The position numbers and the translations under genes are program-made. The notes under the pieces were generated by a model. That model saw only the letters and a program-made list of their open reading frames with translations, had not been told where the DNA came from and searched no databases. From [Scytonema hofmanni] UTEX 2349 (GTDB lineage Bacteria; Cyanobacteriota; Cyanobacteriia; Cyanobacteriales; Nostocaceae), in assembly GCF_000582685.1 (NCBI RefSeq), contig NZ_KK073768.1, forward strand, positions 4,216,190 to 4,280,189: a DNA stretch of 64,000 nucleotides, given 5' to 3'. Positions 42,762 through 52,358 of this stretch are shown here, one piece after another; position 1 is the first letter of the stretch; every line of letters begins with the position of its first letter.

Positions 42762-43883
42762 ATGCAATCAGCAGTGACTCCTGACCAATCTCAAGCAATG
42801 GATGCACCGAAACAAGGCTTGCCAGTAACAATTATTACTGGCTTCCTCGGTAGTGGAAAGACGACTTTACTTAATCATATTCTCACCAATCAACAGGGTT
42901 TGAAAACCGCTGTTTTAGTTAATGAATTTGGTGAAATTGGCATCGACAATGAGTTAATTGTTTCCACTGGTGAGAACATGGTGGAACTGAGTAATGGTTG
43001 TATTTGCTGCACCATTAATAATGATTTGGTTGATGCAGTTTACAAAGTTTTAGAACGCGAAGAAAGGCTAGATTATCTAGTTGTCGAAACAACTGGATTA
43101 GCAGACCCGCTACCAGTCGCGCTGACATTTTTGGGTACAGAATTACGCGATTTGACTCGTCTAGATTCGATTATTACGGTGGTAGACGCGGCAAATTATA
43201 GCTTGGATTTATTCAACTCGGAAGCAGCTTACAGTCAAATTGCTTATGGTGATGTGATTGTTCTCAACAAAACTGATTTAGTTGATGAAGCGACTTTAAA
43301 TGAGTTGGAGAAAAAAATAGGACAAGTTAAAGAAGGAGCGAGAATTCTTCGCACCACGCGATCGCAAGTCCCACTTCCTTTAATTCTCAGCGTTGGTCTG
43401 TTTGAGTCTGATAAGTATTTTGACACTCTTGATGAGCATAATCACGACCATCACGACCACGATCATGACCACCACGACCACGACGATCATGACCATTCTA
43501 CATGCGGTCACGACCATCATGACCACGACCATGAACATCACCACCATCATTCTGACCATTTAGAAAATGATGGTTTTACCTCACTATCTTTCCAAATTGA
43601 CAAACCTTTTTCGATTAGGAAGTTTCAATATTTCTTAGATAACCAGCTAACTGAAAATATCTTCCGAGCGAAGGGAATTATGTGGTTTGATGAAAGTCCG
43701 AACCGTCATATTTTCCACCTTTGCGGTAAGCGCTTTACTATGGATGATGATGAGTGGAAAGGTGAAAAGAAAAATCAGCTAGTTTTGATTGGTCAAAATT
43801 TAGATCAAAATCAGTTGCTAGAACAGCTAGAAAAGTGCATTTGTCTTCCTTCCACTAGTCGCGGTAAAGGATTTGGAAAGTAA
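42762..43883 (+). CDS. CobW/COG0523 GTPase with His-rich metal-binding stretch
   Basis: 373 residues. G3E-family GTPase acting as a metal (probably zinc) chaperone. Walker A GFLGSGKT (27-34), CxCC metal site GCICC (Cys80, Cys82, Cys83), NKTD (169-172). Residues 226-267 are a His/Asp run with about 24 histidines and a single Cys. The C-terminal CobW domain follows (FQIDKPFSIRKFQYFL). No Zur-like site was found upstream by eye. Zinc is favoured over cobalt because no cobalamin operon adjoins it; the metal is inferred. Confidence 0.9.
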   Translation: MQSAVTPDQSQAMDAPKQGLPVTIITGFLGSGKTTLLNHILTNQQGLKTAVLVNEFGEIGIDNELIVSTGENMVELSNGCICCTINNDLVDAVYKVLEREERLDYLVVETTGLADPLPVALTFLGTELRDLTRLDSIITVVDAANYSLDLFNSEAAYSQIAYGDVIVLNKTDLVDEATLNELEKKIGQVKEGARILRTTRSQVPLPLILSVGLFESDKYFDTLDEHNHDHHDHDHDHHDHDDHDHSTCGHDHHDHDHEHHHHHSDHLENDGFTSLSFQIDKPFSIRKFQYFLDNQLTENIFRAKGIMWFDESPNRHIFHLCGKRFTMDDDEWKGEKKNQLVLIGQNLDQNQLLEQLEKCICLPSTSRGKGFGK

Positions 43884-43914
43884 TCTCTAGTCTTTTATAA
43901 TTATCTTTAACAAT

Positions 43915-43952
43915 GGCTCTGTTACTTTCACTTGAAGACAGAGCCTTTGCTT
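43915..43952 (+). terminator. Probable terminator of the CobW gene
   Basis: GGCTCTGT pairs with ACAGAGCC across 15 bases and is followed by TTTGCTTT, 32 bases after the stop. Confidence 0.5.
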
Positions 43953-44136
43953 TGGCATTCTGAGAATCATTATTGTACTTAAGTATAGTTTTGTGTAAAA
44001 TAGTGGTAATTGAAGGTTGAAATTTAAACGCAAAGGGACGCTGAGGTAAGCGCAAAGGTACGCAGAGAATTAGCGATGAAATTACGGAACCCTATGCTGA
44101 TCCAAAATAATATTTATATCTCAATTCTTAACTTTT

Positions 44137-44589
44137 ATGCGGGTTATCATCCAGCGAGTTAAATCATCTCAAGTTGCTGTAAACGGTGAAATAATCGGCA
44201 AAATTGCGCGGGGGTTAAACTTGCTTGTAGGTATTGCCGATACTGATACCGATATTGAAGTTGACTGGATGGTGCGTAAGTGTTTGGATTTGCGGTTGTT
44301 TCCTGATGAAGAAGGGGAAGACAGATGGCAAAAATCGGTGCAAGAAATTAACGGTGAGTTGTTGGTAATTAGTCAATTTACGCTTTACGGGGATTGTCGC
44401 AAAGGTAGGCGTCCTTCTTTTGACCGTTCAGCCGCTCCAACATTAGCCCAAGATTTATATAATAACTTTGTTGCCAAGTTGCGAGAAAGTGGTTTGCGGG
44501 TAGAAACTGGTCAATTTGGCGCGATGATGCAAGTGTCGATTGAAAATGACGGTCCTGTGACTTTATTACTAGAGCGAGAAGGTATATAA
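44137..44589 (+). CDS. dtd: D-aminoacyl-tRNA deacylase
   Basis: 150 residues. Hydrolyses D-amino acids and glycine from mischarged tRNA. The two active-site motifs are intact: SQFTLY (79-84) and NDGPVT (137-142, containing the cross-subunit Gly-cisPro). MRVIIQRVKSSQVAVNGEII is the canonical start. Full length, ATG start. Confidence 0.96.
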   Translation: MRVIIQRVKSSQVAVNGEIIGKIARGLNLLVGIADTDTDIEVDWMVRKCLDLRLFPDEEGEDRWQKSVQEINGELLVISQFTLYGDCRKGRRPSFDRSAAPTLAQDLYNNFVAKLRESGLRVETGQFGAMMQVSIENDGPVTLLLEREGI

Positions 44590-44692
44590 GGGTTTATACG
44601 TAATTAAGAAATATAAGCAACGCTATAGTAAGCAGTTCTAAATGATGAGAGAATATTAAACTAACCATTACAAAAGTTTAAACTCTCTCATC

Positions 44693-45034
44693 ATGGCTAA
44701 AATCCAGTTTTCCAGAGGTATTAATGAAGAAGTCATTCCAGAAGTGCGGTTAACGCGATCGGCTACTGGTGACAGTGGTACAGCAACGTTTATTTTCAAG
44801 AATCCTAAAGCTTTAGATCAAGGCGTTAGTGATGATATCACTGGTATGTATATGATTGACGAAGAGGGCGAAATCATCACTCGTGAAGTAAAAGCTAAAT
44901 TTCTCAACGGCAAACCAGAAGGATTAGAAGCTGTCCACATAATGAAATCTAGCGAACAATGGGATCGCTTTATACGCTTTATGACGCGGTACGGTGAGGA
45001 AAATGGATTAGAATTAAATAAAGCTAAAGCTTAA
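44693..45034 (+). CDS. psb28: Photosystem II assembly protein Psb28
   Basis: 113 residues, soluble. Binds CP47-containing assembly intermediates of photosystem II. IQFSRGINEEVIPEVRLTRS, TATFIFKNPKALDQ and MYMIDEEGEIITREVKAKFL are the family blocks, ending in HIMKSSEQWDRFIRFMTRY. ATG start. Monocistronic. Confidence 0.96.
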   Translation: MAKIQFSRGINEEVIPEVRLTRSATGDSGTATFIFKNPKALDQGVSDDITGMYMIDEEGEIITREVKAKFLNGKPEGLEAVHIMKSSEQWDRFIRFMTRYGEENGLELNKAKA

Positions 45035-45175
45035 TCAAAATTGGGCATTGGGCAGCAGGAAGGGGAAAGGAGGAAAAGGAAAAACTTTTCTTCCTTTACC
45101 CTTTAACCTTTTCCCCTCATAAAATTTCCCCTTGTATCCCCTTTCCCCTTTTCAATTACCCATTAGCATTCATAT

Positions 45176-45676
45176 ATGCAACAACCTCATCCTGACTCAC
45201 CAGAAATGTCAGTGACTTGTGCTGTTGTTACAGTTAGCGATACACGCACAAGTGAAACAGACAAAAGTGGACAGCTAATTCAGCAATTACTTTTGAATGC
45301 AAATCATGCTGTAGGAGCTTACACGATTATCAAGGATGAACCAGCACAGATTCAAGAGCAGCTTCAATTGTTGGGTAAGAAGGCTAATTTAGATGTAGTA
45401 ATTTTCAATGGTGGTACGGGAATTGCACCGAGGGATACAACCTATGATGCTATTGAGAAATTACTTTCAAAAACCTTACCAGGATTTGGGGAGTTGTTTC
45501 GCTTTCTAAGTTATCAAGAAATTGGTTCGCGATCGCTTGCTTCTCGCGCTGTTGCTGGTATTTATCAAGATAAATTAATCTTCTCTGTTCCTGGTTCTAG
45601 TAATGCTGTGCGGTTGGCTATGTCCAAGTTAATTTTACCGGAACTGGTGCATTTAGTTAGCCAGATGCGGACTTGA
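45176..45676 (+). CDS. moaB: Molybdenum cofactor biosynthesis protein B
   Basis: 166 residues. MoaB/MogA fold: adenylylation or binding of molybdopterin. CAVVTVSDTRTSETDKSGQL, VIFNGGTGIAPRDTTYDAIE (the GGTG pterin-binding motif) and GFGELFRFLSYQEIGSRSLA are typical. ATG start. No other Mo-cofactor genes nearby. Confidence 0.93.
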   Translation: MQQPHPDSPEMSVTCAVVTVSDTRTSETDKSGQLIQQLLLNANHAVGAYTIIKDEPAQIQEQLQLLGKKANLDVVIFNGGTGIAPRDTTYDAIEKLLSKTLPGFGELFRFLSYQEIGSRSLASRAVAGIYQDKLIFSVPGSSNAVRLAMSKLILPELVHLVSQMRT

Positions 45677-45727
45677 TATAACTCCTAACTCTTAGAGACG
45701 CGATATATCGCGTCTCTACAACTCCTT

Positions 45728-45757
45728 AAAAAAACAACCCCCTCTAGATAGTGGGGG
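45728..45757 (-). terminator. Intrinsic terminator of mraY
   Basis: On the minus strand CCCCC/GGGGG close a 10-base loop and are followed by TTGTTTTTTT. It lies 36 bases past the mraY stop, between the convergent moaB and mraY genes, and may stop both. Confidence 0.7.
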
Positions 45758-45793
45758 ATTGCGAGATTTTATAGAGTTATTTTTTTCAACGTA

Positions 45794-46897
45794 TCAAAAT
45801 TGAGCGATCGCCAAACTGATTACGGCTAACATTGCTGCAATAATATAGAAAACTGCAACTACTTGCTGTTCAGACCAACCAGTAAGTTCTAAGTGATGGT
45901 GTAAGGGTGCCATTTTGAAAAGCCGCTTACCTTTACCATCAGAACCTTTTGTAGCTTTGTAGTAACCAACTTGCGCCATTACTGAAAGGGTTTCGACGAA
46001 GAAGATACCACTAATAATAAATAAGGCTACCAGGCTATTAGTCATTAATCCTACAGCAGCGAGAGCGCCTCCCAGCGCTAGGGAACCAGTATCTCCCATA
46101 AAAACGCGAGCTGGGTTGCGATTATGAGCTAAAAAGCCCAGGCAGCTGCCACTGACAGCAGCACAGAAAACCATCAATGGAAGCGAGGTGGGGGCGATGA
46201 TAACACCTAATGAGAAGATAGCGATCGCTACTGTTCCCGCTGCTAACCCATCAATTCCATCAGTTAAATTAGTCGCGTTACTTTCTGCTACTAAAACAAA
46301 ACCAGCTAAGGGCCAGAATAGAAATCCTAGAGGTATTGAAAGACTAACAAAAGGCAAAGCGATATTCGTAATATTAGAAGGTTGATTAAACATTAGCCAC
46401 AGACAAAACAATGCTGCAAAACCTACTTGCAAAGCCAGTTTCATATGAGGCGATATACCTTTATTAGACTTACGACGGAGAATTTGCCAATCGTCAATCC
46501 AGCCAATTAAACCGTAACTCAGTGTTAATGCGGAAACCGCGAGTACTTCTGTGGAAAAATTAGACCATATACAAGCAATAATCACCGCCACAGGCACAAA
46601 GAAAATGCCCCCCATTGTTGGTGTGCCTGCCTTTTTCAAATGCGCTTGCGGACCATCCTCGCGGATGATTTGCCCTGCTTTGAGTGCTTGCAGCCACGGT
46701 ATCACCCAAAAACCGACCGTACCCGACAATAGCGCAGACAACAATAGTGGCAGGGTTAGCGACATACCCTGCCAAGGCAACCGATTGCCTATCCAATCTA
46801 AACTTAGTGCTGCAACACTTAGTCCTACACCCAATAAAGAGACTAGACTGATGCCAGAAATGTTTAACCCTTGGTCAGGAGATAATTTAGCGTCCAC
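45794..46897 (-). CDS. mraY: Phospho-N-acetylmuramoyl-pentapeptide transferase
   Basis: 367 residues, about ten membrane helices. Makes lipid I for peptidoglycan. GPQAHLKKAGTPTMGGIFFV, GWIDDWQILRRKSNKGISPH, NATNLTDGIDGLAAGT and RVFMGDTGSLALGG (catalytic Asp residues), then KMAPLHHHLELTGW are all present. ATG start. Confidence 0.96.
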   Translation of the reverse strand: MDAKLSPDQGLNISGISLVSLLGVGLSVAALSLDWIGNRLPWQGMSLTLPLLLSALLSGTVGFWVIPWLQALKAGQIIREDGPQAHLKKAGTPTMGGIFFVPVAVIIACIWSNFSTEVLAVSALTLSYGLIGWIDDWQILRRKSNKGISPHMKLALQVGFAALFCLWLMFNQPSNITNIALPFVSLSIPLGFLFWPLAGFVLVAESNATNLTDGIDGLAAGTVAIAIFSLGVIIAPTSLPLMVFCAAVSGSCLGFLAHNRNPARVFMGDTGSLALGGALAAVGLMTNSLVALFIISGIFFVETLSVMAQVGYYKATKGSDGKGKRLFKMAPLHHHLELTGWSEQQVVAVFYIIAAMLAVISLAIAQF

Positions 46898-46973
46898 GGA
46901 TATTTCCCTTCACTCCACACTTACATTCATTAAATTATGGGGACTATGCCACTCAGCCCCCTACCGACAGAAA

Positions 46974-47213
46974 TTAATCGTCTTCTACGGGGGTATCGTC
47001 GTCATCTTCGATATCATAATCAATTCCGCCATCTTCTACACCCATCAAAGCTTCGACATCATCTTCACCAGATGAAAAATCTGTTTCTTGAACTTCACGC
47101 GCTATCAGACGATTACTTGACTGCAACCAGTCCAAGAGTGACGACTCTTGCTTTAATGGAATTACGGCGGCTCGTTGGTTGCGGGGTTCTTCACGTAATG
47201 GAGAATTCAACAT
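46974..47213 (-). CDS. DUF3134 family protein (79 aa)
   Basis: Small acidic cyanobacterial protein of unknown function. MLNSPLREEPRNQRAAVIPL, then LLDWLQSSNRLIAREV is the conserved block; the tail is a run of Asp/Glu (DIEDDDDTPVEDD). Upstream of mraY on the same strand, 76 bases apart, so possibly cotranscribed. Confidence 0.8.
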   Translation of the reverse strand: MLNSPLREEPRNQRAAVIPLKQESSLLDWLQSSNRLIAREVQETDFSSGEDDVEALMGVEDGGIDYDIEDDDDTPVEDD

Positions 47214-47293
47214 ATCGACGAAGGCACGAAAAGGCTACAGTGACTAGACATTAAGAGTCTATCACTTGATATAGGCGTTATGTATTTTTATCA

Positions 47294-47400
47294 TTCAACT
47301 CTTTCATAGAAAAATCCGTCAAAAAATATTTATTTAATAGTGGCAAACGATCGCACAACTCTTTCATAGAAAAATCCGTGAAAAAATATTTATTTAATAG
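47294..47400 (+). repeat. Tandem direct repeat, 60-bp period
   Basis: CAACTCTTTCATAGAAAAAT through TATTTATTTAATAG (45 bases) occurs twice with one mismatch, each followed by a short HIP1-type sequence. Upstream of the fibrillin gene. Confidence 0.8.
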
Positions 47401-47504
47401 CCAGAAGCGATCGCCACGAACTTGCGGATTCTCAATTAATGTTATGCCTTTATACATAGAACTTAATCTCTAGTTAATACTGATATCTTTTGAGGTAATG
47501 ACAC

Positions 47505-48089
47505 ATGATCGCAAAGGCGGATTTAATTAATGCAATTGCTTCTACAAATCGGGGAATTTTGGCAACTGAATTAGAAAAACAGGCTATTTTAGCGGCGATC
47601 GCTAATTTAGAAGACTTAAACCCTACACTTCGTCCGGTTGAAGCTGCTCATTTACTGAATGGCAATTGGCGACTGCTATACACCACAAGCATTGGGCTAT
47701 TAAACCTTGATCGGATACCCTTGTCTAAAGTTGGTCAAATTTATCAGTGTATTCGCGTAGAAACTAACAGCGTTTACAATATAGCCGAAGTTTATGGCTT
47801 ACCATTACTCGAAGGTTTAGTGAGCGTGGCTGCTAAATTTGAACCACTTTCCGAGCGTCGCGTCAAAGTAAAATTTGAGCGGTCTATTATCGGCTTGAAA
47901 AACTTAATAGGCTACAGTAATCCAGAAACTTTTATCCAACAAATTGAAGCTGGTAAAAAATTCACTGCAATTGATTTTCCTATTAAAAGCGGTGAACAGC
48001 AAGGTTGGCTAGATATCACCTATCTAGATAACGATCTGCGTATTGGTAGAGGTAATGAGGGTAGTGTGTTTGTCTTAACCAAAGCATAA
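47505..48089 (+). CDS. PAP/fibrillin family protein
   Basis: 194 residues. Plastid-lipid-associated/fibrillin domain, a lipocalin-like fold linked to lipid and thylakoid stress protection. LNGNWRLLYTTSIGLLNLDR is the conserved entry; FIQQIEAGKKFTAIDFPIKS and the ending YLDNDLRIGRGNEGSVFVLT are typical. ATG start. Soluble or peripheral. Confidence 0.88.
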   Translation: MIAKADLINAIASTNRGILATELEKQAILAAIANLEDLNPTLRPVEAAHLLNGNWRLLYTTSIGLLNLDRIPLSKVGQIYQCIRVETNSVYNIAEVYGLPLLEGLVSVAAKFEPLSERRVKVKFERSIIGLKNLIGYSNPETFIQQIEAGKKFTAIDFPIKSGEQQGWLDITYLDNDLRIGRGNEGSVFVLTKA

Positions 48090-48370
48090 ATTGTTCCTGA
48101 AAGAGTATTTGCGATTGAACTTAAGCGATTGTAGGTACTTTGTCAAGAGGGGAGTGGGGAATTTTAAGAGGGGAAAAGGTTAAAGGGGAAAGGGTAAAGG
48201 TATGGAAATAAAGAGTTATTTAAATCACTGATCGTATTTTTTCCCCCTTTCCCCTTTCCCCTTTGCCCTTTCCCCCTCTTCCGGTAAGTCTAATATAGAT
48301 ATAATTCCAAATCACGCTACTTCGATGCCAGTTGCACGTAAGTGGCTCCAAAATCTAAAATTCAAAATTG

Positions 48371-49519
48371 ATGGATAGACGGTCTTTTATACTGGGTACA
48401 GGCGCACTAGCATCGCAACTGCTTGTTGGGTGTGCTGGCAACAATCAGACGAAATTAAACGTGCAGCTATTGAAAGGCTCTATCCCCGGACAGGTGGTAA
48501 ATCAATTTAGCAAGAGTTTACAGCAAAAAGCACAATTAAAGTTTGTCCCAGTAGGACAATTGCAGGATTTATTCGATCAATTGGAAACTTGGCAGGGGAA
48601 AACCAAACGTACTGATGGTAAGGGATGGCTTCCCTCCTTCTCCTTGCCGCAATTCCAAAAAACCGCTGTAGCCGATTTGGTAACGTTGGCAGATTATACA
48701 CTAAAAGAGGCAATTGAGCAAAAACTGATTCAACCATTGGAAGAATCGCAGTTAAAGCAGTGGTCTGCTTTGCCGAAACGCTGGCAACAATTGGTGAGAC
48801 GTAATGACCAAGGTAACTTGGATGCTCAAGGAAAAATTTGGGCTGCACCTTACCGCTGGGGTAGTACGCTGATTGTTTATCGTCGCGATAAATTTAAAGA
48901 ATTGGGTTGGACACCGAAAGATTGGGATGATTTGTTTAGAAGTGACTTGCGCGATCGCATTTCTCTGCTCGATCAACCACGAGAAGTTATTGGTATAGTT
49001 TTGAAGAAGTTAGGAAAATCCTACAACACAGAAAATCTTGATCAAGTGCCTTCGTTGGAAAAGGAATTACGAACCTTAAACCAACAGGTGAAGTTTTACG
49101 CTTCTAATAAGTATCTCGAACCCTTAATTATTGGGGATACTTGGTTAGCAGTTGCTTGGTCAAGCGACGTCTTGCGGATGCTAATACGTTATCCAGAACT
49201 TGCGGCAATTATCCCCCAGTCCGGAACGGCAATGTGGTCAGATTTATGGGTACGTCCAGTTGGGGCAAAAAGTCCTTTATTATCTGAGTTTATTGATTTT
49301 TGTTGGACTCCTAACATTGCCAAGGAAATCTCTTTGCTGACTAAAACTAATTCGCCAATTTCTACCGACATTGCGACATCTGACATCCAGAAACCATTAC
49401 GCAATCTTTTAGTGAGTAATTCACAATTTTTCGATAAAAATGAATATTTACTGCCTTTAACCGAATCAACGGAAAAGCAGTATCGAGATTTGTTTGCCAG
49501 AATCAAAAATGAAGCATAA
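48371..49519 (+). CDS. ABC-type extracellular solute-binding lipoprotein
   Basis: 382 residues. Twin-arginine-like start MDRRSFILGTGALASQLLVGC with the lipobox Cys at about residue 21, then a periplasmic-binding fold of the spermidine/iron (PotD/AfuA-like) class: IWAAPYRWGSTLIVYRRDKF, GWTPKDWDDLFRSDLRDRIS, YLEPLIIGDTWLAVAWSSDV. Ligand unknown (polyamine or similar). The ATG at 48371 is chosen over a TTG one codon earlier. No permease or ATPase gene is adjacent. Confidence 0.85.
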   Translation: MDRRSFILGTGALASQLLVGCAGNNQTKLNVQLLKGSIPGQVVNQFSKSLQQKAQLKFVPVGQLQDLFDQLETWQGKTKRTDGKGWLPSFSLPQFQKTAVADLVTLADYTLKEAIEQKLIQPLEESQLKQWSALPKRWQQLVRRNDQGNLDAQGKIWAAPYRWGSTLIVYRRDKFKELGWTPKDWDDLFRSDLRDRISLLDQPREVIGIVLKKLGKSYNTENLDQVPSLEKELRTLNQQVKFYASNKYLEPLIIGDTWLAVAWSSDVLRMLIRYPELAAIIPQSGTAMWSDLWVRPVGAKSPLLSEFIDFCWTPNIAKEISLLTKTNSPISTDIATSDIQKPLRNLLVSNSQFFDKNEYLLPLTESTEKQYRDLFARIKNEA

Positions 49520-49534
49520 GAACAAGCTATTTTT

Positions 49535-50056
49535 CTATGAAGAGCGCCGTAACCCTAGCTTATTTTGATTATTGAAATCTATCCTACATAAAGTTGGACT
49601 TGTATTAAAGTTACAAGTATAAGTTGCTAAACGTTCTTGTTGATAGTTGAAAACCCGGATATTGTAACCGTAATTCTTGGCAAGGCTGCCGACACGATTC
49701 ACGAAATTGTATCGTTCTAAATAGTCTAAAATACTCCAATATTGCTGGTTGACAATAACATCGACTCGTGCAGGTTGTGTCCCTTCTGCTGGATATGCTA
49801 TCCAGTTATCTAGCAACTTGTTCTCAGAGTTTTCTTTTGCCCACCATAAACTAGGAATAGTCAATTGCCCTTGGTTAATGGTGTTAGCTGTAATTACACC
49901 TTTTGGATTGTCCAATAATTCTAGTTCTAAAGGAGCGTCAGATGCTTCAGTTTGTGCTGTTGATGGTTGAATTGATAAAAGGGAAATGGTAGTGAGGCTA
50001 ATGCCTAAGAGTAGTGTAAGTAATGACTTTTGAGCACCCGTTTTATGTTTACGCAT
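49535..50056 (-). CDS. Exported protein of unknown function
   Basis: 173 residues with a signal peptide (SLLTLLLGISLTTISLLSIQ, cut after STAQ). The mature part has IPSLWWAKENSENKLLDNWI, RVDVIVNQQYWSILDYLERY and two cysteines (TYTCNF, TLCRID) that may form a disulfide. I recall similar cyanobacterial proteins but no known function. ATG start. Convergent with the preceding solute-binding gene, 15 bases apart. Confidence 0.7.
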   Translation of the reverse strand: MRKHKTGAQKSLLTLLLGISLTTISLLSIQPSTAQTEASDAPLELELLDNPKGVITANTINQGQLTIPSLWWAKENSENKLLDNWIAYPAEGTQPARVDVIVNQQYWSILDYLERYNFVNRVGSLAKNYGYNIRVFNYQQERLATYTCNFNTSPTLCRIDFNNQNKLGLRRSS

Positions 50057-50667
50057 AACTTCTACTGTGTTCGATTTAGGATTAATCCTCGAAGGAGTAT
50101 GGCTAATAGGTCAATACAGTTGGTGTTATTGTCTACTTATTAAAGACAGAGCTTTTAATACCAATGTTTCCCATTTTAAGCATATAACTAACGCAATCAA
50201 AACAATTTTTATATTTTTTACCAATGGAAGGATCTCCCGTGCGATCGCTCTACATCTTTGATACAGCATATCGAATACAGGTAACAGACTATTCTGTGCT
50301 ACGTCTCTACAAGAAGAGGGGTTTTATATATGTACTTCATTTACCTGAATCTTTGATAAGTTCGTAGTAAGGGCTTTAGCCCTTAAATTGAGCGATAAAT
50401 CGCTCACTACGAACTTAATAAGAATTATTGAAACTCCTTGGTGGGGCTAAATTGTGCTGCGTGATTGTCACTACTGTAAGAGTGTCTGCCATTCGTAGTA
50501 AACGTTTTAACGCTTAGTACAAACTTTATTTATGCCTTCTAATGTAAATGAATGTTGTAAATAAAGAAAAGTGGTGTTAAAAATTTTCTTAATTAGGGAA
50601 TACTAGAAGTAAGGATCTAAAACTGCTTGGATGAGCAGTGAAATTAGACTATATTTAAAATAACACT
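50057..50667. other. 610-base gap with inverted repeats
   Basis: Contains a partial ACAGCA-type MITE (about 50264-50345, with CTACGTCTCTACAAG and GAGGGGTTTTATATAT also found at 54616-54650) and a nested hairpin GTTCGTAGT/ACTACGAAC (50360-50416) with AAGGGCTTTAGCCCTT inside. No gene. Confidence 0.6.
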
Positions 50668-52308
50668 ATGAAAATGCGTCTACTTTCTAAGCTAAAATTT
50701 GTTCCATCTCAACTAATAGCTGTAACAGTAGCACTAACACTACTCTTGTTTATTTGTCAAAATTGGCTGAATTGGCAAGCGTATTATAATTTCGATAGTA
50801 TTATTCAAAACGAATTTAAACTCCAAAAACTGAGCGATCAAATTACTTATTTCGATGAAGTCTTAACTATGTCTGCTCGGATGAACGCAGCAACAGGGAA
50901 TGTTGCTTGGGAGCAACGCTATCGTCAATTTGAACCTCAACTTGATGCTGCAATCAAAGAATCTATTAAACTAGCTCCTAATGCATATAAAAACGATAAT
51001 ACTAAAAAAATTGATGCAGCTAATAAAAGTTTGGTATCAATGGAATACCAATCTTTTAACTTAGTTAGAAACAAACAAAAGGACGCAGCGCAGCTTTTAT
51101 TATCCAGCCGCAGTTATGAGATGCAAAAACAGATTTATGCTGATGGTGTTACTCAAAGAAACCATAATATTTCACTTTCTTTACAGCAGAAAATTACTAA
51201 ATACCGCCAAAGAATGTTTTGGGCATTTCTAGTTTCTATGATAAGTTTATTCATTCTGATTCCTACATGGCTTTTAGTATTAAATTTACTGCAAAAATAT
51301 CTGACAGCTAAAAAAATATCTCAGGCTGCTTTAGAAGAAGCTAATTCTAATTTAGAAATACAAGTTGCGACAAGAACAGAAAAATTAAATCAAAAAAATA
51401 TCCAATTACAACGGACACTACAAGAGTTACAACAGACTCAAGTACAGCTAATTCAAAGTGAAAAGATGTCATCGTTGGGTCAACTAGTTGCTGGTGTTGC
51501 TCATGAAATCAACAATCCAATTAATTTCATTTCCGGCAATTTAATACACTTTAAACAATATACTCAGCAATTATTAACTTTAATTAATCTATATCAGCAA
51601 CAAGGTTTTTCTCACCCCAAAATAGATAAGTTTATTGATGAAATAGATTTCAATTTTATTATAGAAGATGTATCAAAAATTATAGCCTCAATGGAAGTTG
51701 GTGCTAACCGCATCCGTAAAATTGTGCTAAATTTACGGAACTTTTCACGTCTTGATGAAGCAGAAATTAAATCTGTTGATATCCATGAAGGGATTAATAG
51801 TACATTATTAATTTTGCAGCATCATCTTAAAGGAAAGCATCCTCAACAAGAAATTATAATTATAAAAAATTATGGTCATTTGCCTTTTATCGAATGTTAT
51901 GCGGGAGGACTAAACCAGGTATTTATGAATATCCTTATTAACGCTATTGATGCTTTACGAGAACAAGAAAGAGAATATTTAAAAGGAGTAGTTAACAATT
52001 ACAGGAATTCTATTACTATCCATACTAAAATGAAAGACAAAAAATATGTAATTATTAGTATACAAGATAGTGGAATAGGAATAACGGAAGAAATCAAAAA
52101 TAGAATTTTTGACTTCTTTTTTACTACTAAGCCAGTAGGCAAAGGTACTGGCTTAGGATTATCTATTAGTTATCAGATTATAGTAGATAAGCATAGAGGA
52201 AAAATTAAGTGTATCTCTGCACCTGGTGAAGGTACAGAATTTGTAATTGAGATTCCTATCAAACAAAGCAATCTTCTTGAGCAACCCAAGCAGCCAGAAT
52301 CATCTTGA
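50668..52308 (+). CDS. Membrane sensor histidine kinase
   Basis: 546 residues. First membrane helix near 15-35, a periplasmic helical sensor region of about 150 residues (40-180), second helix near 188-212, then a coiled coil (residues 225-268) and a kinase core: H-box GVAHEINNPINFISGN with His279, N-box MNILINAIDALREQ, G1 IQDSGIGI, and FFFTTKPVGKGTGLGLS. Homologous to the remnant at 26159. No receiver gene is adjacent, so it is probably an orphan whose regulator is elsewhere. ATG start. Confidence 0.9.
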   Translation: MKMRLLSKLKFVPSQLIAVTVALTLLLFICQNWLNWQAYYNFDSIIQNEFKLQKLSDQITYFDEVLTMSARMNAATGNVAWEQRYRQFEPQLDAAIKESIKLAPNAYKNDNTKKIDAANKSLVSMEYQSFNLVRNKQKDAAQLLLSSRSYEMQKQIYADGVTQRNHNISLSLQQKITKYRQRMFWAFLVSMISLFILIPTWLLVLNLLQKYLTAKKISQAALEEANSNLEIQVATRTEKLNQKNIQLQRTLQELQQTQVQLIQSEKMSSLGQLVAGVAHEINNPINFISGNLIHFKQYTQQLLTLINLYQQQGFSHPKIDKFIDEIDFNFIIEDVSKIIASMEVGANRIRKIVLNLRNFSRLDEAEIKSVDIHEGINSTLLILQHHLKGKHPQQEIIIIKNYGHLPFIECYAGGLNQVFMNILINAIDALREQEREYLKGVVNNYRNSITIHTKMKDKKYVIISIQDSGIGITEEIKNRIFDFFFTTKPVGKGTGLGLSISYQIIVDKHRGKIKCISAPGEGTEFVIEIPIKQSNLLEQPKQPESS

Positions 52309-52358
52309 AAGCTCATCTTTGAATGCGGAGAGGATGCAGGAAACTAAAATTGCGATCG